This document shows positions 48,318 through 59,404 of a DNA stretch of 64,000 nt, piece after piece. The notes under the pieces are model-generated. The model had not been told where the DNA came from. It did not search any database and saw nothing but the letters and a program-made list of their open reading frames with translations. Source of the DNA: Ricinus communis (lineage: Eukaryota; Streptophyta; Magnoliopsida; Malpighiales; Euphorbiaceae). A program made the translations under genes and the position numbers. The DNA is taken from positions 24,011,939 through 24,075,938 of the forward strand of contig NC_063257.1 in NCBI RefSeq assembly GCF_019578655.1. Reading direction: 5' to 3'. Each line of letters opens with the position of its first letter. Positions within the stretch are counted from its first letter, which is position 1.

Positions 48318-50235
48318 TGTAATACCCGAAATTTTTCTTCAATAAAGATAATATTAATAATGATTAATAAATAAATTTTTATTTAAATTTTATTTTTTGG
48401 TTTAAATTGGAATAAATTAAGTAGAATTTTAATGCTAGATAAATAAAGGAGTTATTTTCTATATCCTATTAGTTTGAAATTTTAAGAAATTAATTAAGTA
48501 AATTATTTGAGAAATAGATTATATTTTTGGTTATTCAAAATTTTCCCTCAAATGAACATATTTAATTAAATTCTATATTTGAGAGTCATGAAAAAAATTA
48601 TAAAGGATATTTTTATAAAAGAATTATTGGAAAAAAAAGGGTATTTTAATTAGTTAATGGAGTAAATTTTTAATCGGAAAATATTTAGCAATTTAATTAA
48701 TTAAATTAATTGTGTGTTAGGACTAAATTGGAAATTTATTTTGGGATGAGGACTAAAAGTATAATTTTATTATTATGGGGGTTTAATGAAAATTTGTATG
48801 TTTGGTATTTTTGTAAATAAATATGTCGGCTAGGGGTATATATGTAATTGTGTATTTTCAATAATTCTAATTTGGCCCAAATTAAATAGTTAGGGGCTTA
48901 ATTGAAAGGCTAAATAAAAATTGAGCGTGGCGGCGGAAAGCGCGAGGAAGAGGCAACGACTTCCGGGCGCTTTTCCGGCGGCCTTGTCGGCTGATCTCAG
49001 TGGCGATCGGCTCCCCTCGGCGAGGGCTCTCTTTTGGCAGCAGCGGTGACGCCAATGGTGGCCGAAGACGGAAGATCCGGTGTTTTTCGGATTTTCTGGC
49101 GAGCTCCGACGGGGGATGGATGATCGAAGGACATATCCGGACTCCCCTCAGCTCAAGCTTCACAATGGCACCGGTTTCATGGCGATAAGACTCCGTTTGC
49201 AAATCGACGGTCGAGATCGTTTGTAAATCTCTCCGGATGATCGGGGGTCGGATCGGAAAATCGAAAGTAGGGATTGTCATCAACGCGTCATTTTGAGTCT
49301 GATGGTGTGTTCGGATCGTCGATCGGACTCCTGCGGCTAGAGGCGAGTCGATCGAGTGATCAAGCGTCTCGGTAATTCTTTGACCCGTTGATTTTAGAAT
49401 TTCTTGATAAAGTTATATGTTTATTGAATTGTGTTGAATATTAGAAAATATTGTGTGTTAGAATATTTGTTGTCGGACTGCCTGCCTTAGGTTGTGTTTT
49501 GTGATGTGTGGCAGAGTCAGGAAATTAGTGAAGTCTTGGGACCCGACTTCCGTTAAAATGAATTATTGATTATTCAAAGTGTTTTCTGGCAGGTCCTGGA
49601 CCCGTTTTACGGGGGATAAACGTCCGTGTTTTAGGGGAGATTCTGTGAATTTTGGTAGAATTGCAGTCATGATTAAATGAGCGGGCGGTACTAGGAATCT
49701 AGACCTAGGGTTAATGGTCATTTGTTTCAGCATTATTGATTAATTATTTTCTGTGATTAGATGATCTGTTAGTTCGGCTCGCTCCACCCGAGGCATCGGA
49801 GCAGAGCTAGAAAATCGCCAAAGCTGTGAGTTAAAGTCATATATCGGTTATGCACGTGTCATGCATAAATTTTTTATTTGCTATCGTGATTATTTTATTG
49901 CAAGTCTAATTATTAATTTAATTATTATTGATATGTATTATGCTTTTTAATTACTATTCATGTATGTTCTTTCTTTATAATTGATTTTATCATTGTATGA
50001 TGACTCGGGATGGGACGGCAGTAGAACATAAGAGTTTGATGAGTGTTCTGGTATAAATCCGAGAGTGATGGAAAAGGATAAATAGGTAAATTTAAAAAGA
50101 AAAGATTAGGACTTGTCCTGGTCGAGCATCGCTCTCTAGGCTTAGTAAAGTGTGTTTGTCGGAGTAAAGGTCCCTGGTCGAGTATTGCTCTCTGGGCATC
50201 GACTTATTTGGATACCTAAGTGACCAGACTGGAGG
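48318..50235 (+). repeat. Truncated gypsy-type LTR in + orientation
   Basis: Begins TGTAATACCCGAAATTTTTC, matching the start of the LTRs of the neighbouring minus-strand gypsy element (TGTAATACCCGTAATTTTT read on their strand). A GC-rich block (48925-49380) sits in the middle, comparable to the GC-rich blocks in those LTRs. The last part (50110-50230) carries GGTCGAGCATCGCTCTCTAG and GGTCCCTGGTCGAG, the reverse complement of 58860-58960. It should continue to a GACA-type end but stops at about 50235, where the minus-oriented LTR begins. No primer-binding site or internal region follows. A 133-codon minus-strand open frame in the GC-rich block is not a gene. Confidence 0.7.
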
Positions 50236-52777
50236 TAAGGTCGGGCTGCCAAAGGAGAAGAACTGTAGAAAATCAAACATACACCTAAAAAATAATTAAA
50301 TTTGAGACTGTCAGTCTGAGTTAAAATCATATAATCCAAGAATAAAGACAACTCTCTCAATAAAATATTTATTTAATCAAAATAAAATATTATATCATAT
50401 TAAAACATGTGTCATGCTATGATTCAAAAAAATACAATTTAAACGCTATGGGACAAGTACCTCATCATAACCCTAACCCCAATATTAGCAGCCTTTCGGC
50501 TCCTTTACTCCACGACTGGGGCCTAGAGAGCGAACCTCAACTAGAATCCTTAAATCAGCCTAGTTACTTGATTCCCAATAAAGTGGAGGCCCAGAGAGCA
50601 ACGCTTGACTAGGGACCTTTACTGCGGCAATCAAATCCTCATAGCCTAGAGATTTGAACTCGACCAAGACAAGTTTTAAAAATATTCTTTACTACTTGTC
50701 TCTAATTAATACTGGTGTGCACACAGTCCTGATGCAACCGATTAGGTGGCATGTTCTGCTGCAGCCTCATCCCGAGTCAATATGCAATCATAGTATCGAT
50801 ATTGCAAAAAAAGGATATATAAATAGCAAGCAACTTAACTATTATTCAATAGCTTATTAAATAACATTGAACAACACATAATTTGCAGTTATAAATATAA
50901 TTATTTAAATAAATAGTAAATAAATAATTAAATCCATAAACAATTATTTAGATGAACAATAAATAACTCATCTAAAAGTTATAAATCAATTAATTGGATA
51001 AATAATAAATAAATTATTTAAATCGATAAATTATTTTATTAAATATAGAATAAAAATTTTCAGCAATATATATATATATGATAATACTATATGAAATAAT
51101 TATTAATTGAACTGCTAATATAAGAATTTAGCATAGTGCATGTATAGAGGATATATGATTTTACTCACAGTCTGCACCTACACCTCGGATGAAGCTGGCT
51201 GGACGGACGAATTATCTATCCACGAAAATAACTCAATTAATAAGATATCTTTAATTTTTCCTAGGCCTAGACTCCTAGATTAGACTGCTTAAGAAATTCA
51301 AAAATTCTATCGAAAATTCGGCAGAACCTCCTAAAATATGGATATTTACCCTCGTATAATAGGTCCAGAACCTGCTAGAAATATTTTAAATATTCGGCAA
51401 TTATTTATCAGGAGTCGGGCCACCAAAACTGCATTTTTGTTCCAACTCCGCAATGAAGCTCAACCTACAAAATTATTTATCTGTCCGACATAAATATTTA
51501 ATTCTCAACCAACCCACAAACAATTTCTTAGTATTTAAACTAATTATACAGAACCACATTGATCACAAATCAGAAAAATAATTAATCATACTAATTAATT
51601 TATAATATTTATAACTACGTTATAAATTAATTAAATCTAATTAAGTTAAATTATTCATAATTGACAGATTAATAGTAATAATATTTTCTAAAATTTTAAA
51701 ATAATTTTAAAGTCCAAATAAAATTATATTAAACCGAAAATCTGAAATTCTGTGTGTCTAGAAAACAGTAGAGTCCGAAAGTCAGTACCCTCAACGACAT
51801 CAGGATTCAAATCCGAAAGTATCTATTCAAAACTTGAGACGTGCTAAAACCAAAAACACCATATTTACAGTCTAGCTCTTGCCAGAAAATGCCTGATTGC
51901 GGAGGAAGGATTTCTGCTTCGGCGAGAGATACAGCGGGGGAGAGCTGTCCAGGGGGTTTTTGATGGTGGAGAGTTAGAATCTGGTGTCAGATTGGCAAGG
52001 AAACAACGATGTGGGGCTGATTTGGTGGTGGCAGTGAGGAAGGAAGCTTCCTCCTCTCAAGCACCTCTCCTTCGTCGGCTCCAGGCGGTGAGGATGGCGG
52101 AAACAGGCTAGCGACATCGAGGATGGTTCACGGTAGGCAAGGGACGGAAGGGCGGCGAGGTTAATGACCAGAAACAGAGAGTGCGGGGGAAAGGAGGCGA
52201 TGGCGTCAGTGGTGAGAAGGAGAGGATGGGACTTTTTTCTTTTTGGGTCTCTTGCTAGAGACTAAAAATAAATTTTGCAATTTTTCAAAAAGTGCTTATA
52301 ATATTTTCTCTTCTTTCTTCCTCGTCTATTCTTATTATAAAACAACCATGCTACAATACCCTTACAACAGTTATCCTATTTATATTAACAAACACACACA
52401 AACACACCCACATATATATATACTTAACAGTTAGTTATAGCCAAATAAGTTAGCATAAATATAAAGCTTTTAAATAATATTGATGCTAAATAAACAATAT
52501 TCAACATAATTTAAGTCCTCTCTTCAATTTTAGTAATATACACGTATATTCAAGTTAATTTAATTAGAACTTGACTTATTTAATCAAAATCACAAAACTA
52601 TACCTTAATTTCACTGGAAATCGATATAATTAAATTTTTTATGATAATACGAAATTAAAAATATTACTTATAGTAATCAATTATTATTATTTTAAAATAT
52701 ATATATATATATATAATATAATATATAATAAAAAAATTAAATAACAGGTACAAATATTAAATCGAGGTGCCCATTCT

Positions 52778-52891
52778 ATGACAATTCTCAACAGCTTACC
52801 CTCCATTTTTGTGCCTTTAGTAGGCTTAGTATTTCCGGCAATTGCGATGGCTTCCTTATCTCTTCATGTTCAAAAAAATAAGATTTTTTAG
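52778..52891 (+). CDS. psaI: Plastid-derived psaI copy (photosystem I subunit VIII), open frame in nuclear DNA
   Basis: A 37-codon frame opening [20 protein letters not shown] and continuing [17 protein letters not shown], matching the plastid PsaI subunit along its full length, including the single membrane segment. No stop or frameshift is present. In plastids PsaI helps anchor PsaL in photosystem I. Here it lies inside a transposon LTR without a plastid promoter or a visible transit peptide, so I expect no function; the intact frame mostly reflects its short length. Confidence 0.9.
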   Translation: MTILNSLPSIFVPLVGLVFPAIAMASLSLHVQKNKIF

Positions 52892-53367
52892 ATCCAATTA
52901 GGTCTAACGGGGGTAGATTTCATTTCTTTTTTTTTTCAAGACTTAGACTTGGATCATAATATAATACATATATAATACGGATATCTCTTTAGTTTAGTAT
53001 AATATGATATAACATAGGAGCAGCTCCCTTCAAACGTAAATAAAAATGAAAGGGTTCTTATGCAGAGGTAAATATGATATATGATATATAAGTAAATGGA
53101 CTATTTGAAAATAAATCAAAACTGTGGCGGATGCCTGAAAGAAATGCAAAGCAAAGTTGATATTTTTATATATGTGCAGATAGGGGATCCTATGGGGGGG
53201 CTGAGCTCTCTTTTTTCTAATCTAACGAATTTGATGAATTCCTCCTAAAGATTCACACTAGAATAATCTGAGTTGATGAAAGTTACTTCGGAAACAAAAA
53301 AAAAAAAAAAAAGTCAAACTCATTTGGGCTAGTCTCCCACTTCAAATAAAAAACAACTGGATCTAGT

Positions 53368-53940
53368 ATGAGTTGGCGATCATAACGTATATGGATAGAA
53401 CTTATAGCGGGGTCTCGCAAAACAAGTAATTTATGCTGGGCCTTTATACTTTTTTTAAGTTCATTGGGATTTTTATTGGTTGGAATTTCCAGTTATCTTG
53501 GCAGAAATTTGATATCTTTATTTCCGTCTCAGCAAATAATTTTTTTTCCACAAGGGATCGTGATGTCTTTCTATGGGATCGCCGGTCTATTTATTAGTTC
53601 TTATTTGTGGTGCACAATTTTGTGGAATGTAGGTAGTGGTTATGATCGATTCGATAGAAAAGAAGGAATAATGTGTATTTTTCATTTGGGGATTCCCTAG
53701 AAAAATCGTCGCATCTTCCTCCCGATTCCTTATGAAGGATATTGATCTATTAGAATAGAAGTGAAAGAGGGTATTTTTGCTCGGCGTGTCCCGTATATGA
53801 AAACCGGAGGCCGAGGGTCCATTCCTTTGACTCATCTTGATGAGAATTTGACTCCACGAGAGATTGAGCAAAAGGTAGCGGAATTGACCTATTTTTGCGT
53901 GTACCAATTAAAGTATTTTGAAATGAAATTTGAAGAATGA
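53368..53940 (+). pseudogene. ycf4: Plastid-derived ycf4 (photosystem I assembly factor), broken
   Basis: The start reads MSWRS, then a TAA stop replaces codon 6. Similarity continues in frame with [20 protein letters not shown] and [19 protein letters not shown], up to a second stop (TAG) near 53698. After a frame change it resumes with [29 protein letters not shown] and ends near 53938. Ycf4 is normally about 184 residues and acts in photosystem I assembly in the thylakoid. The lesions show that this nuclear copy is a pseudogene. Confidence 0.93.
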
Positions 53941-54032
53941 ACATTTTCTTAACAGAACGAAAAAATCCAAGAGTCTTCATTTTTTTATAGTTATAGCATA
54001 ACTTAACTGAAATTTCACAATAACTTGTGAAG

Positions 54033-54317
54033 TACAACAATTATTAGGAAATAATCGAGTTCGGAGTTTGTAGCTATGAGTGCTACAGACGGTCTAATAA
54101 GAGGAATGGAAGTGATTGACACAGGAGGTCCTCTCGGTGTTCCGGTCGGTGAGCGACTCTAGGGACGACTTTCAACGTGCTTGAAGAACTGTTGATGATT
54201 TAGGTCCTGTAGATACTCGCGCAACATCCCTATTCATAGATCTGCACTGCCTTTATACGATTAGATACAAAATTATCTCTGTTGGGGCGGGAATTAAAGT
54301 AGTAGATCTGTTAGCCC

Positions 54318-54322
<5 letters not shown>
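54033..54322 (+). pseudogene. atpB: Plastid-derived atpB fragment (ATP synthase beta subunit)
   Basis: About 290 bases matching the middle of plastid atpB: the DNA encodes the NNRV...AMSATDG and RGMEVIDTG segments, then LGPVDTR and, at the end, IKVVDLLAP. Several small indels break the frame, including one around 54145-54160 (GGTCGGTGAGCGACTC). The fragment stops just before the P-loop region, at the AT microsatellite. It covers roughly a fifth of the gene and cannot be functional. Confidence 0.92.

Positions 54323-54360
<38 letters not shown>
54323..54360. repeat. AT microsatellite at the NUPT edge
   Basis: An uninterrupted TA dinucleotide run of about 38 bases joins the atpB fragment to the following LTR segment. 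Similar AT runs lie in the corresponding parts of the other LTR copies (52697-52720 and 59367-59402), so the run is probably LTR-derived or an expansion at the junction. Confidence 0.85.
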
Positions 54361-54362
<2 letters not shown>

Positions 54363-54765
54363 CCAAATAAGTTAGCAAAAATATAAAGCTTATTTAAATA
54401 ATCTCGATGCTAAATAGACAATATTCAACATATTTTAAGTCCTCCCTTTAATTTTAATAATATACACGCATATTCAAGTTAATTTAATTAGAACTTGACT
54501 TATTTAATCAAAATCATAAAACTATACCTTAATTTCACTGAAAACCGATATATTTATTATAATATGAAATTTAAAAATTACTTGTAGTAATCAATAATTA
54601 TTATTTTAAAAATATTTTATTAGATGCTGAATTAAACATCAAAGTATTTATTTACTAAAATGCCCCCGAAAAGTAATGAAATTAAAATTTAAAAATTACG
54701 GGTATTACATTCTACCACCTTTAAGAAAAATTCATCCTCAAGTTTTGAAAGAAGCAAGGCTTACC

Positions 54766-55155
54766 TCAAGATTGAAATAAATGAGGGTAAAGGTTCCTCA
54801 TCTCCTGCTCGGTTTCCAAGGTACACGCTGTTAACAAATGTTTCCGCCACAACACCTTAATTATCGATATAACCTTAGAGCACAGTTGGCAAACTTGAGT
54901 ATCTACAATCATAACCGGCTGCTCCTCGTAAGTCAAGTCTTCACTTACTTCCATATATTAAGACTGCAATACGTGCGAAGGATCCGAAATGAACTTTGTC
55001 AATATGGATATATGAAATCCCGGATGTACATGCGAGAAGTTCGGTGGCAAGTCCAACTTGTATGCTACATCTCTAATCCTATCAATAATCTCAAAGGATC
55101 CCACATAACGAGGGGCCAACTTGCCTTCCTTGCCAGACTGCATCACACCATGCAT
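54766..55155 (-). pseudogene. Gypsy pol C-terminal segment with chromodomain-like part
   Basis: Two successive open pieces on the minus strand. The first (54958-55155) has the segment KLAPRYVGSFEIIDRIRDVA followed by LDLPP and HPGFHISIL, the typical integrase C-terminal (GPY/F-like) region of plant chromoviruses. The second (54766-54954) opens near DLTYEEQPVMIVD and contains KVLWRKHLL and ETEQEMRNLYPHLF, matching the chromodomain-like end. A stop separates the two. In an intact element this end guides integration. Confidence 0.8.
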
Positions 55156-56733
55156 AGGGACACCTTTAAGAACACATACTCCTTAATACTTAACTGCACG
55201 TGCTTTTGCTTCGGGTCCGCGTAACTCTTCTGCGTATTGAAAGTTGTCTTCGGCTGCTCGTGGATAATAGAAATCTTTTTTGACGTGATCTGAACTAACT
55301 CCAGTCCTGCTAACTTTCATTCGCCAACTTCTTCCTAACACACAGGAGATCTGCACTTTCGACTGTACAATGTCTCATAAGGGGCCATCTCGATGCTTGC
55401 ATGGTAATTGTTGTTATATCGGGAACACACAGCCTAGTGCCCACCCTGAGAGTATCATCATCGTCTATAACAAAATTATTAGCTCGACCCTACTGCACTC
55501 CTTCTAAGATTTTCCTTAACTATGGGTCCCGACTCTGAGTTAACTTGATTCTGTCAATAAGCACATACCTAACCCTGAAATGTGCCAACAATACTCCCGA
55601 CTCTAATACCTCCATCTACAACCCTTGGTTGCTCAATTCGTGCAACTCTTTGGTCAGAGGTCTCTTCTTTGTATTAATATGAGCAAGACTACCTGCTGAC
55701 TTCCTGCTCAAGGCATCTACCACGACATTCAGCTTACCTGGATGGTAGAGAATATTACAATCGTAATCTTTCAAAAGTTTCAACCATCTTCTCTGCCTCA
55801 GATTCAATTCTTTCCGCTATACAATATACTTCAAACTCTTATGGTCTGTATATATCTCGCATGTCTTCCTATAGAGATAGTGCCTCTAGATTTTTAGGGC
55901 AAAAATTACTGCTGCCATCTCCAAATCATAAGTAGGGTTATTATGTTCATACCTCTTCAATTGCCTGGATGCATAAGCCACTATCTTACCATGCTGCATC
56001 AAAACACAACCCAAACCCACTCTGGAAGCATCACAATACACCATAAATCCACTAGTCCCAAAGGGTAAGGTCAACATGGGACCTAAAGTCAACAGTCTTT
56101 TAGCCTTTGAAAACTTCTTTCACACGCGTTAGTCCACTGGAATTTGACGTTCTTCTGAGTCAGCTTAGTTAAAGGCACTGCGATCCTTAAGAAGTCTTAC
56201 ACAAATCGATAGTAGTATCCTGCCAAACCCAGAAAGCTATGAACCTCTATCACCCTGGTCAGTCTGTGCAGTCAGTCACTGCCTCCACTTTCTTGGGGTC
56301 CACTTGAATACCCTCTTTAGACACAACGTGACCTAGAAAAGCAATGCTTTCTAACCAAAACTCGTACTTGGAGAACTTAGCGTACAACTGATGCTCTCCG
56401 AAAGTCGGCAAAATTGAACTCAAATCTCGAGCATGCTTATCTTCACTTCTGAAATGCATTAACATAACATCAATAAACACAATTATAAAGCAGTCCAGGA
56501 ATGGCTTAAACACCTTGCTCTATAAAGGCTGGAGGCCCATTAGTGAGTCCAAATGGCATCATGAAGGACTCATAACGACTATAGTGAATCTGAACATTGC
56601 CTTGGGGCACGTCCCCATCATGCATCTTTAACTGTTGATACCCAGATCTAAAATCAATCTTAGAGGAAACATGTTGCACCTTGAAGCTAATCGTACAAAT
56701 CATTTGTAAGGGGAAACAAACACTTGTTGCCAA
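55156..56733 (-). pseudogene. Gypsy reverse transcriptase and RNase H, with deleted integrase core
   Basis: On the minus strand: RT fingers and palm (56506-56733) with SKIDFRSGYQQLKM and FGLTN, then 56259-56513 with the catalytic box degraded from F(V/I)DD to FIDVML, LYAKFSKYEFWL and FLGHVVSKEGIQVDP. RNase H (55886-56092) has [18 protein letters not shown] and [20 protein letters not shown]; the connecting piece 55616-55807 has YDCNILYHPGKLNVVVDALS. Near 55425 the sequence jumps from the pre-integrase region to the end of the integrase core, so the zinc-binding domain and most of the catalytic core are gone. Stops and frameshifts occur throughout. The Asp-to-Val change alone would kill RT. 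Confidence 0.88.
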
Positions 56734-58220
56734 TAGTCATTTTATTCAACTGCATAAAATCAATAGAAAGGAGTAAGCAATCATCATTCTTCTTCATACA
56801 CATCACTTGAGTGCCCCAATGAGATTTACTAGGTCTGATGAGACACTTATCCAAAAGAATCTAGTAATTGCTCCTTAAGCTCCTTTAACATCCTATAAGG
56901 TGGCAGGGAAAAGGGGTTATACTAAGTATAGTATCAACGCAGAACTTAATCTCCCGGTCGGTGATAATATTGAAAGTTCCTTTAGGAAGACAATAAGATA
57001 CCATGACAACATGAACATTCTCCACTACACTCTTCCCTAATGACGTGTCCATTACACATATTGGATATCCCTAACATCTACATCTTATCATCCATCTGGT
57101 TGTGATAGCTGATACAAGATCATATGGATATTGAAATCATGTCATCCCGAAATAGAACTCCACCTCGACTGGAATCTAGGAAGTCTCCTATGTTTCTCTA
57201 CAATCCAAAGTGGCGTATGTTGAGCCATAGATCCATTCTCATAGCAACTAAGCTCGTCATCCAGAGAACCTCAAGCTAACACAATTTACTTTGAAAGAAT
57301 TACTTATTTATTTACTTATAATCATTATTAATAAAAATTATTATTATCTGAAAACACCTTTATAAAATTGTAAAATCTCTAGTCATTTTCTTTTTATAAA
57401 ATTCTACAATATCGCGCACCAGGGTGATGATACCCCTTATCACCAAAGGGTTGTAATGCATGATTCTGAGGAACAATGCGCTAACACAAAAGGTATGATA
57501 AATGATGCATGTCCTGAAAATGAGTTATGGTACTTACGGTATACTAGACTCGGCATTTAATGTGCATGTCTAATAATGAAATGCCATAATAAGTTTCTTT
57601 ACGGTACTGGACGCAATAATGTATTTTAAAACACTTCTATTCTACTTATAAAAATAAGTAGGACTCGCTTAAGCTTCTCTAGATTCTAAATGCCTGAAAG
57701 ATACACACTAACTACTATGCTTATTCTTCTTACAACCATAAAACTCAACCTTAAATGCTCTGACCTCTGCTCGACATTCTAAGTACTAAGTTCAGCTTTA
57801 CTTACTTAGACGATACCTGATGTAATGACAAGAAAATTTATGGCATGACCGCAACTACACTCTACACCAACCCTAAACTGTATTGCCTACTACCGAAACA
57901 ATAATTAAAGCATCTAAGGCTAGTCTGTGCTAATCACTTGTAGAAATGGCAATGGGTCTACTGTGATTTCTAACATCACGCAAAAAAAAAAAATGCACCA
58001 CCACTGAATATAGAACTCACCATAAATATCTATCCTTGTTGTCGCAACTGTGCTTATCCTCAATACAATATCAAAGATAAGCTCATAAGTCAATAAAGAA
58101 ACAACAAACTCTCTAACAGCAAACGCTGAGACTAGAATCAATAAAAATAAACAAAGATAAACTTGATCCTAGCTCCGCAGTACTAAAATGCTAACCTAGG
58201 TAAAAGGAAATCTAAACCTA
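56734..58220 (-). other. Residual internal region of the gypsy element
   Basis: Between RT and the primer-binding site. Traces of the RT N-terminal end and perhaps of protease may exist at 56734-57250 in broken frames. From about 57300 to 58220 I recognise nothing; gag, which belongs here, has been deleted or has decayed beyond recognition. Confidence 0.45.
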
Positions 58221-58233
58221 GTCTCTGATACCA
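58221..58233 (-). other. Primer-binding site of the gypsy element
   Basis: On the minus strand this is TGGTATCAGAGAC, matching the complement of the initiator tRNA-Met 3' end for the first 11 bases. Four bases (AAGT on the minus strand) separate it from the LTR end CGTGACA. It sets the inner LTR edge at 58238. Confidence 0.88.
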
Positions 58234-58237
58234 ACTT

Positions 58238-59366
58238 TGTCACGACCCGATCTGTGGGCTCGAGACCGACGCTAGGGAAAGGGTAGGCATAAGGCTACCG
58301 AAACCCGTAGCCAACCTGACCAATCACTAATTCAATCAAAGTATAATTTTATCTATTATAACACTATTTCATAACTAATTTTCAACCACCCAAATACTAC
58401 ATATTTAAATCAGTCTGTTAGCATAATTAGGCATTACCTCCTTAGTTGGTTTAACATGCCAAAACAAAATAATAAGTTTTAGAATCACTACTATGGAGAA
58501 TCTAGAATTCTAATGATCAAACTTACAAATAAAATTAGTTATATTAAACCTGAAGATGAAGGAAGTCGGGCTGCCAAAGGAGAAGAACTGCGAGAAACCT
58601 AACATACACCTAAAAAATAATTAAATTTGAGACTTTCAGTCTCGACAGTGAGTTAAAATCATATAATCCAAAAATAAATACAACCATCTCAATAAAATAA
58701 TTATTTAATTAGAATAAATTATTATATCATATTCATACGCGTGTCATGCCATGATTCAGAAAAATATAATTTAAACGCTATGGGACGAGTACCTCAGCAT
58801 AATCCTAACCCTAATACTAGCGGCCTTCCGACTTTCTTACTCCAACAGGACTGGCGCCTAGAGAGCGAAGCTCAATCAGGGTCCTTCAATCTAGTCTGGT
58901 CACTTGATTTCCAATAAACTCGGGGCCCAGAGAGCGATGCTCGACCAGGGACCTTTACTCCGTCAATCAAATCCTCATAGCCTACAGAGTTGACTCGACT
59001 AGGGCAAATCTCAAAAATATTCTTTTACTACCTGTCTCTGATTAATACCGGTGTGTACACGGTCTTGATGTAACCCATCAGGTGGCATGTTTTGTCGCAG
59101 CCTCATTCCGAGTCAATATGCAATCACAGTATCGATATTGCGAATAAATGGTATATAAATAGCAAGCAACTTAACTATTATTCAATAGCTTATTAAATAA
59201 CATTGAACAACACATAATTTGCAGTCGTAAATATAATTATTTAAATAAATAGTAAAAAAATAATTAATTCCATAAACGATTATTTAGATGAACAATAAAT
59301 AACTAATCTAAAAGTTACAAATCAATCAATTAGATAAAATAATAAATAAATCATTTAAATCTATAA

Positions 59367-59404
<38 letters not shown>

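Larger units (their letters stand above)
52740..54322 (+). other. Nuclear insertion of plastid DNA (NUPT): psaI-ycf4 segment joined to an atpB segment
   Basis: About 1.6 kb of plastid-derived sequence lies between two copies of an LTR segment. It holds an intact psaI reading frame, the psaI-ycf4 spacer, a broken ycf4, then sequence that leads into a partial atpB. In typical plastomes psaI and ycf4 are neighbours, but atpB lies several kilobases away beyond rbcL and accD and is transcribed the other way. Here atpB follows ycf4 in the same direction, so at least two plastid fragments were joined. Edges are approximate; an AT microsatellite (54323-54360) follows. Premature stops show nuclear decay. 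Confidence 0.88.
50236..54709 (-). repeat. 3' LTR of the gypsy element, interrupted by plastid DNA
   Basis: From 50236 to about 52700 this parallels 58563-61720 of the 5' LTR, for example the shared TCGGGCTGCCAAAGGAGAAG at 50243 and 58567. From 54360 to 54709 it repeats the terminal part again, including AAAATGCCCCCGAAAAGTAA and the end ATTACGGGTATTACA. The segments 52437-52690 and 54360-54610 are two copies of one LTR stretch flanking the plastid insertion. The first ~325 bases of the LTR, present at 58238-58562, are missing here. Confidence 0.75.

Noticed and set aside
48882..49283. 133-codon minus-strand open frame
   Set aside because: It lies in the GC-rich part of an LTR, has an arginine- and proline-rich composition typical of chance frames in GC-rich DNA, and resembles no protein I know.
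52740..54322. Window as plastid genome
   Set aside because: Only 1.6 kb is plastid-like, it is rearranged and broken, and it lies inside a nuclear LTR retrotransposon.
54838..55224. 128-codon + strand open frame
   Set aside because: It is opposite to the gypsy integrase end and chromodomain-like segment, which carry recognisable motifs.
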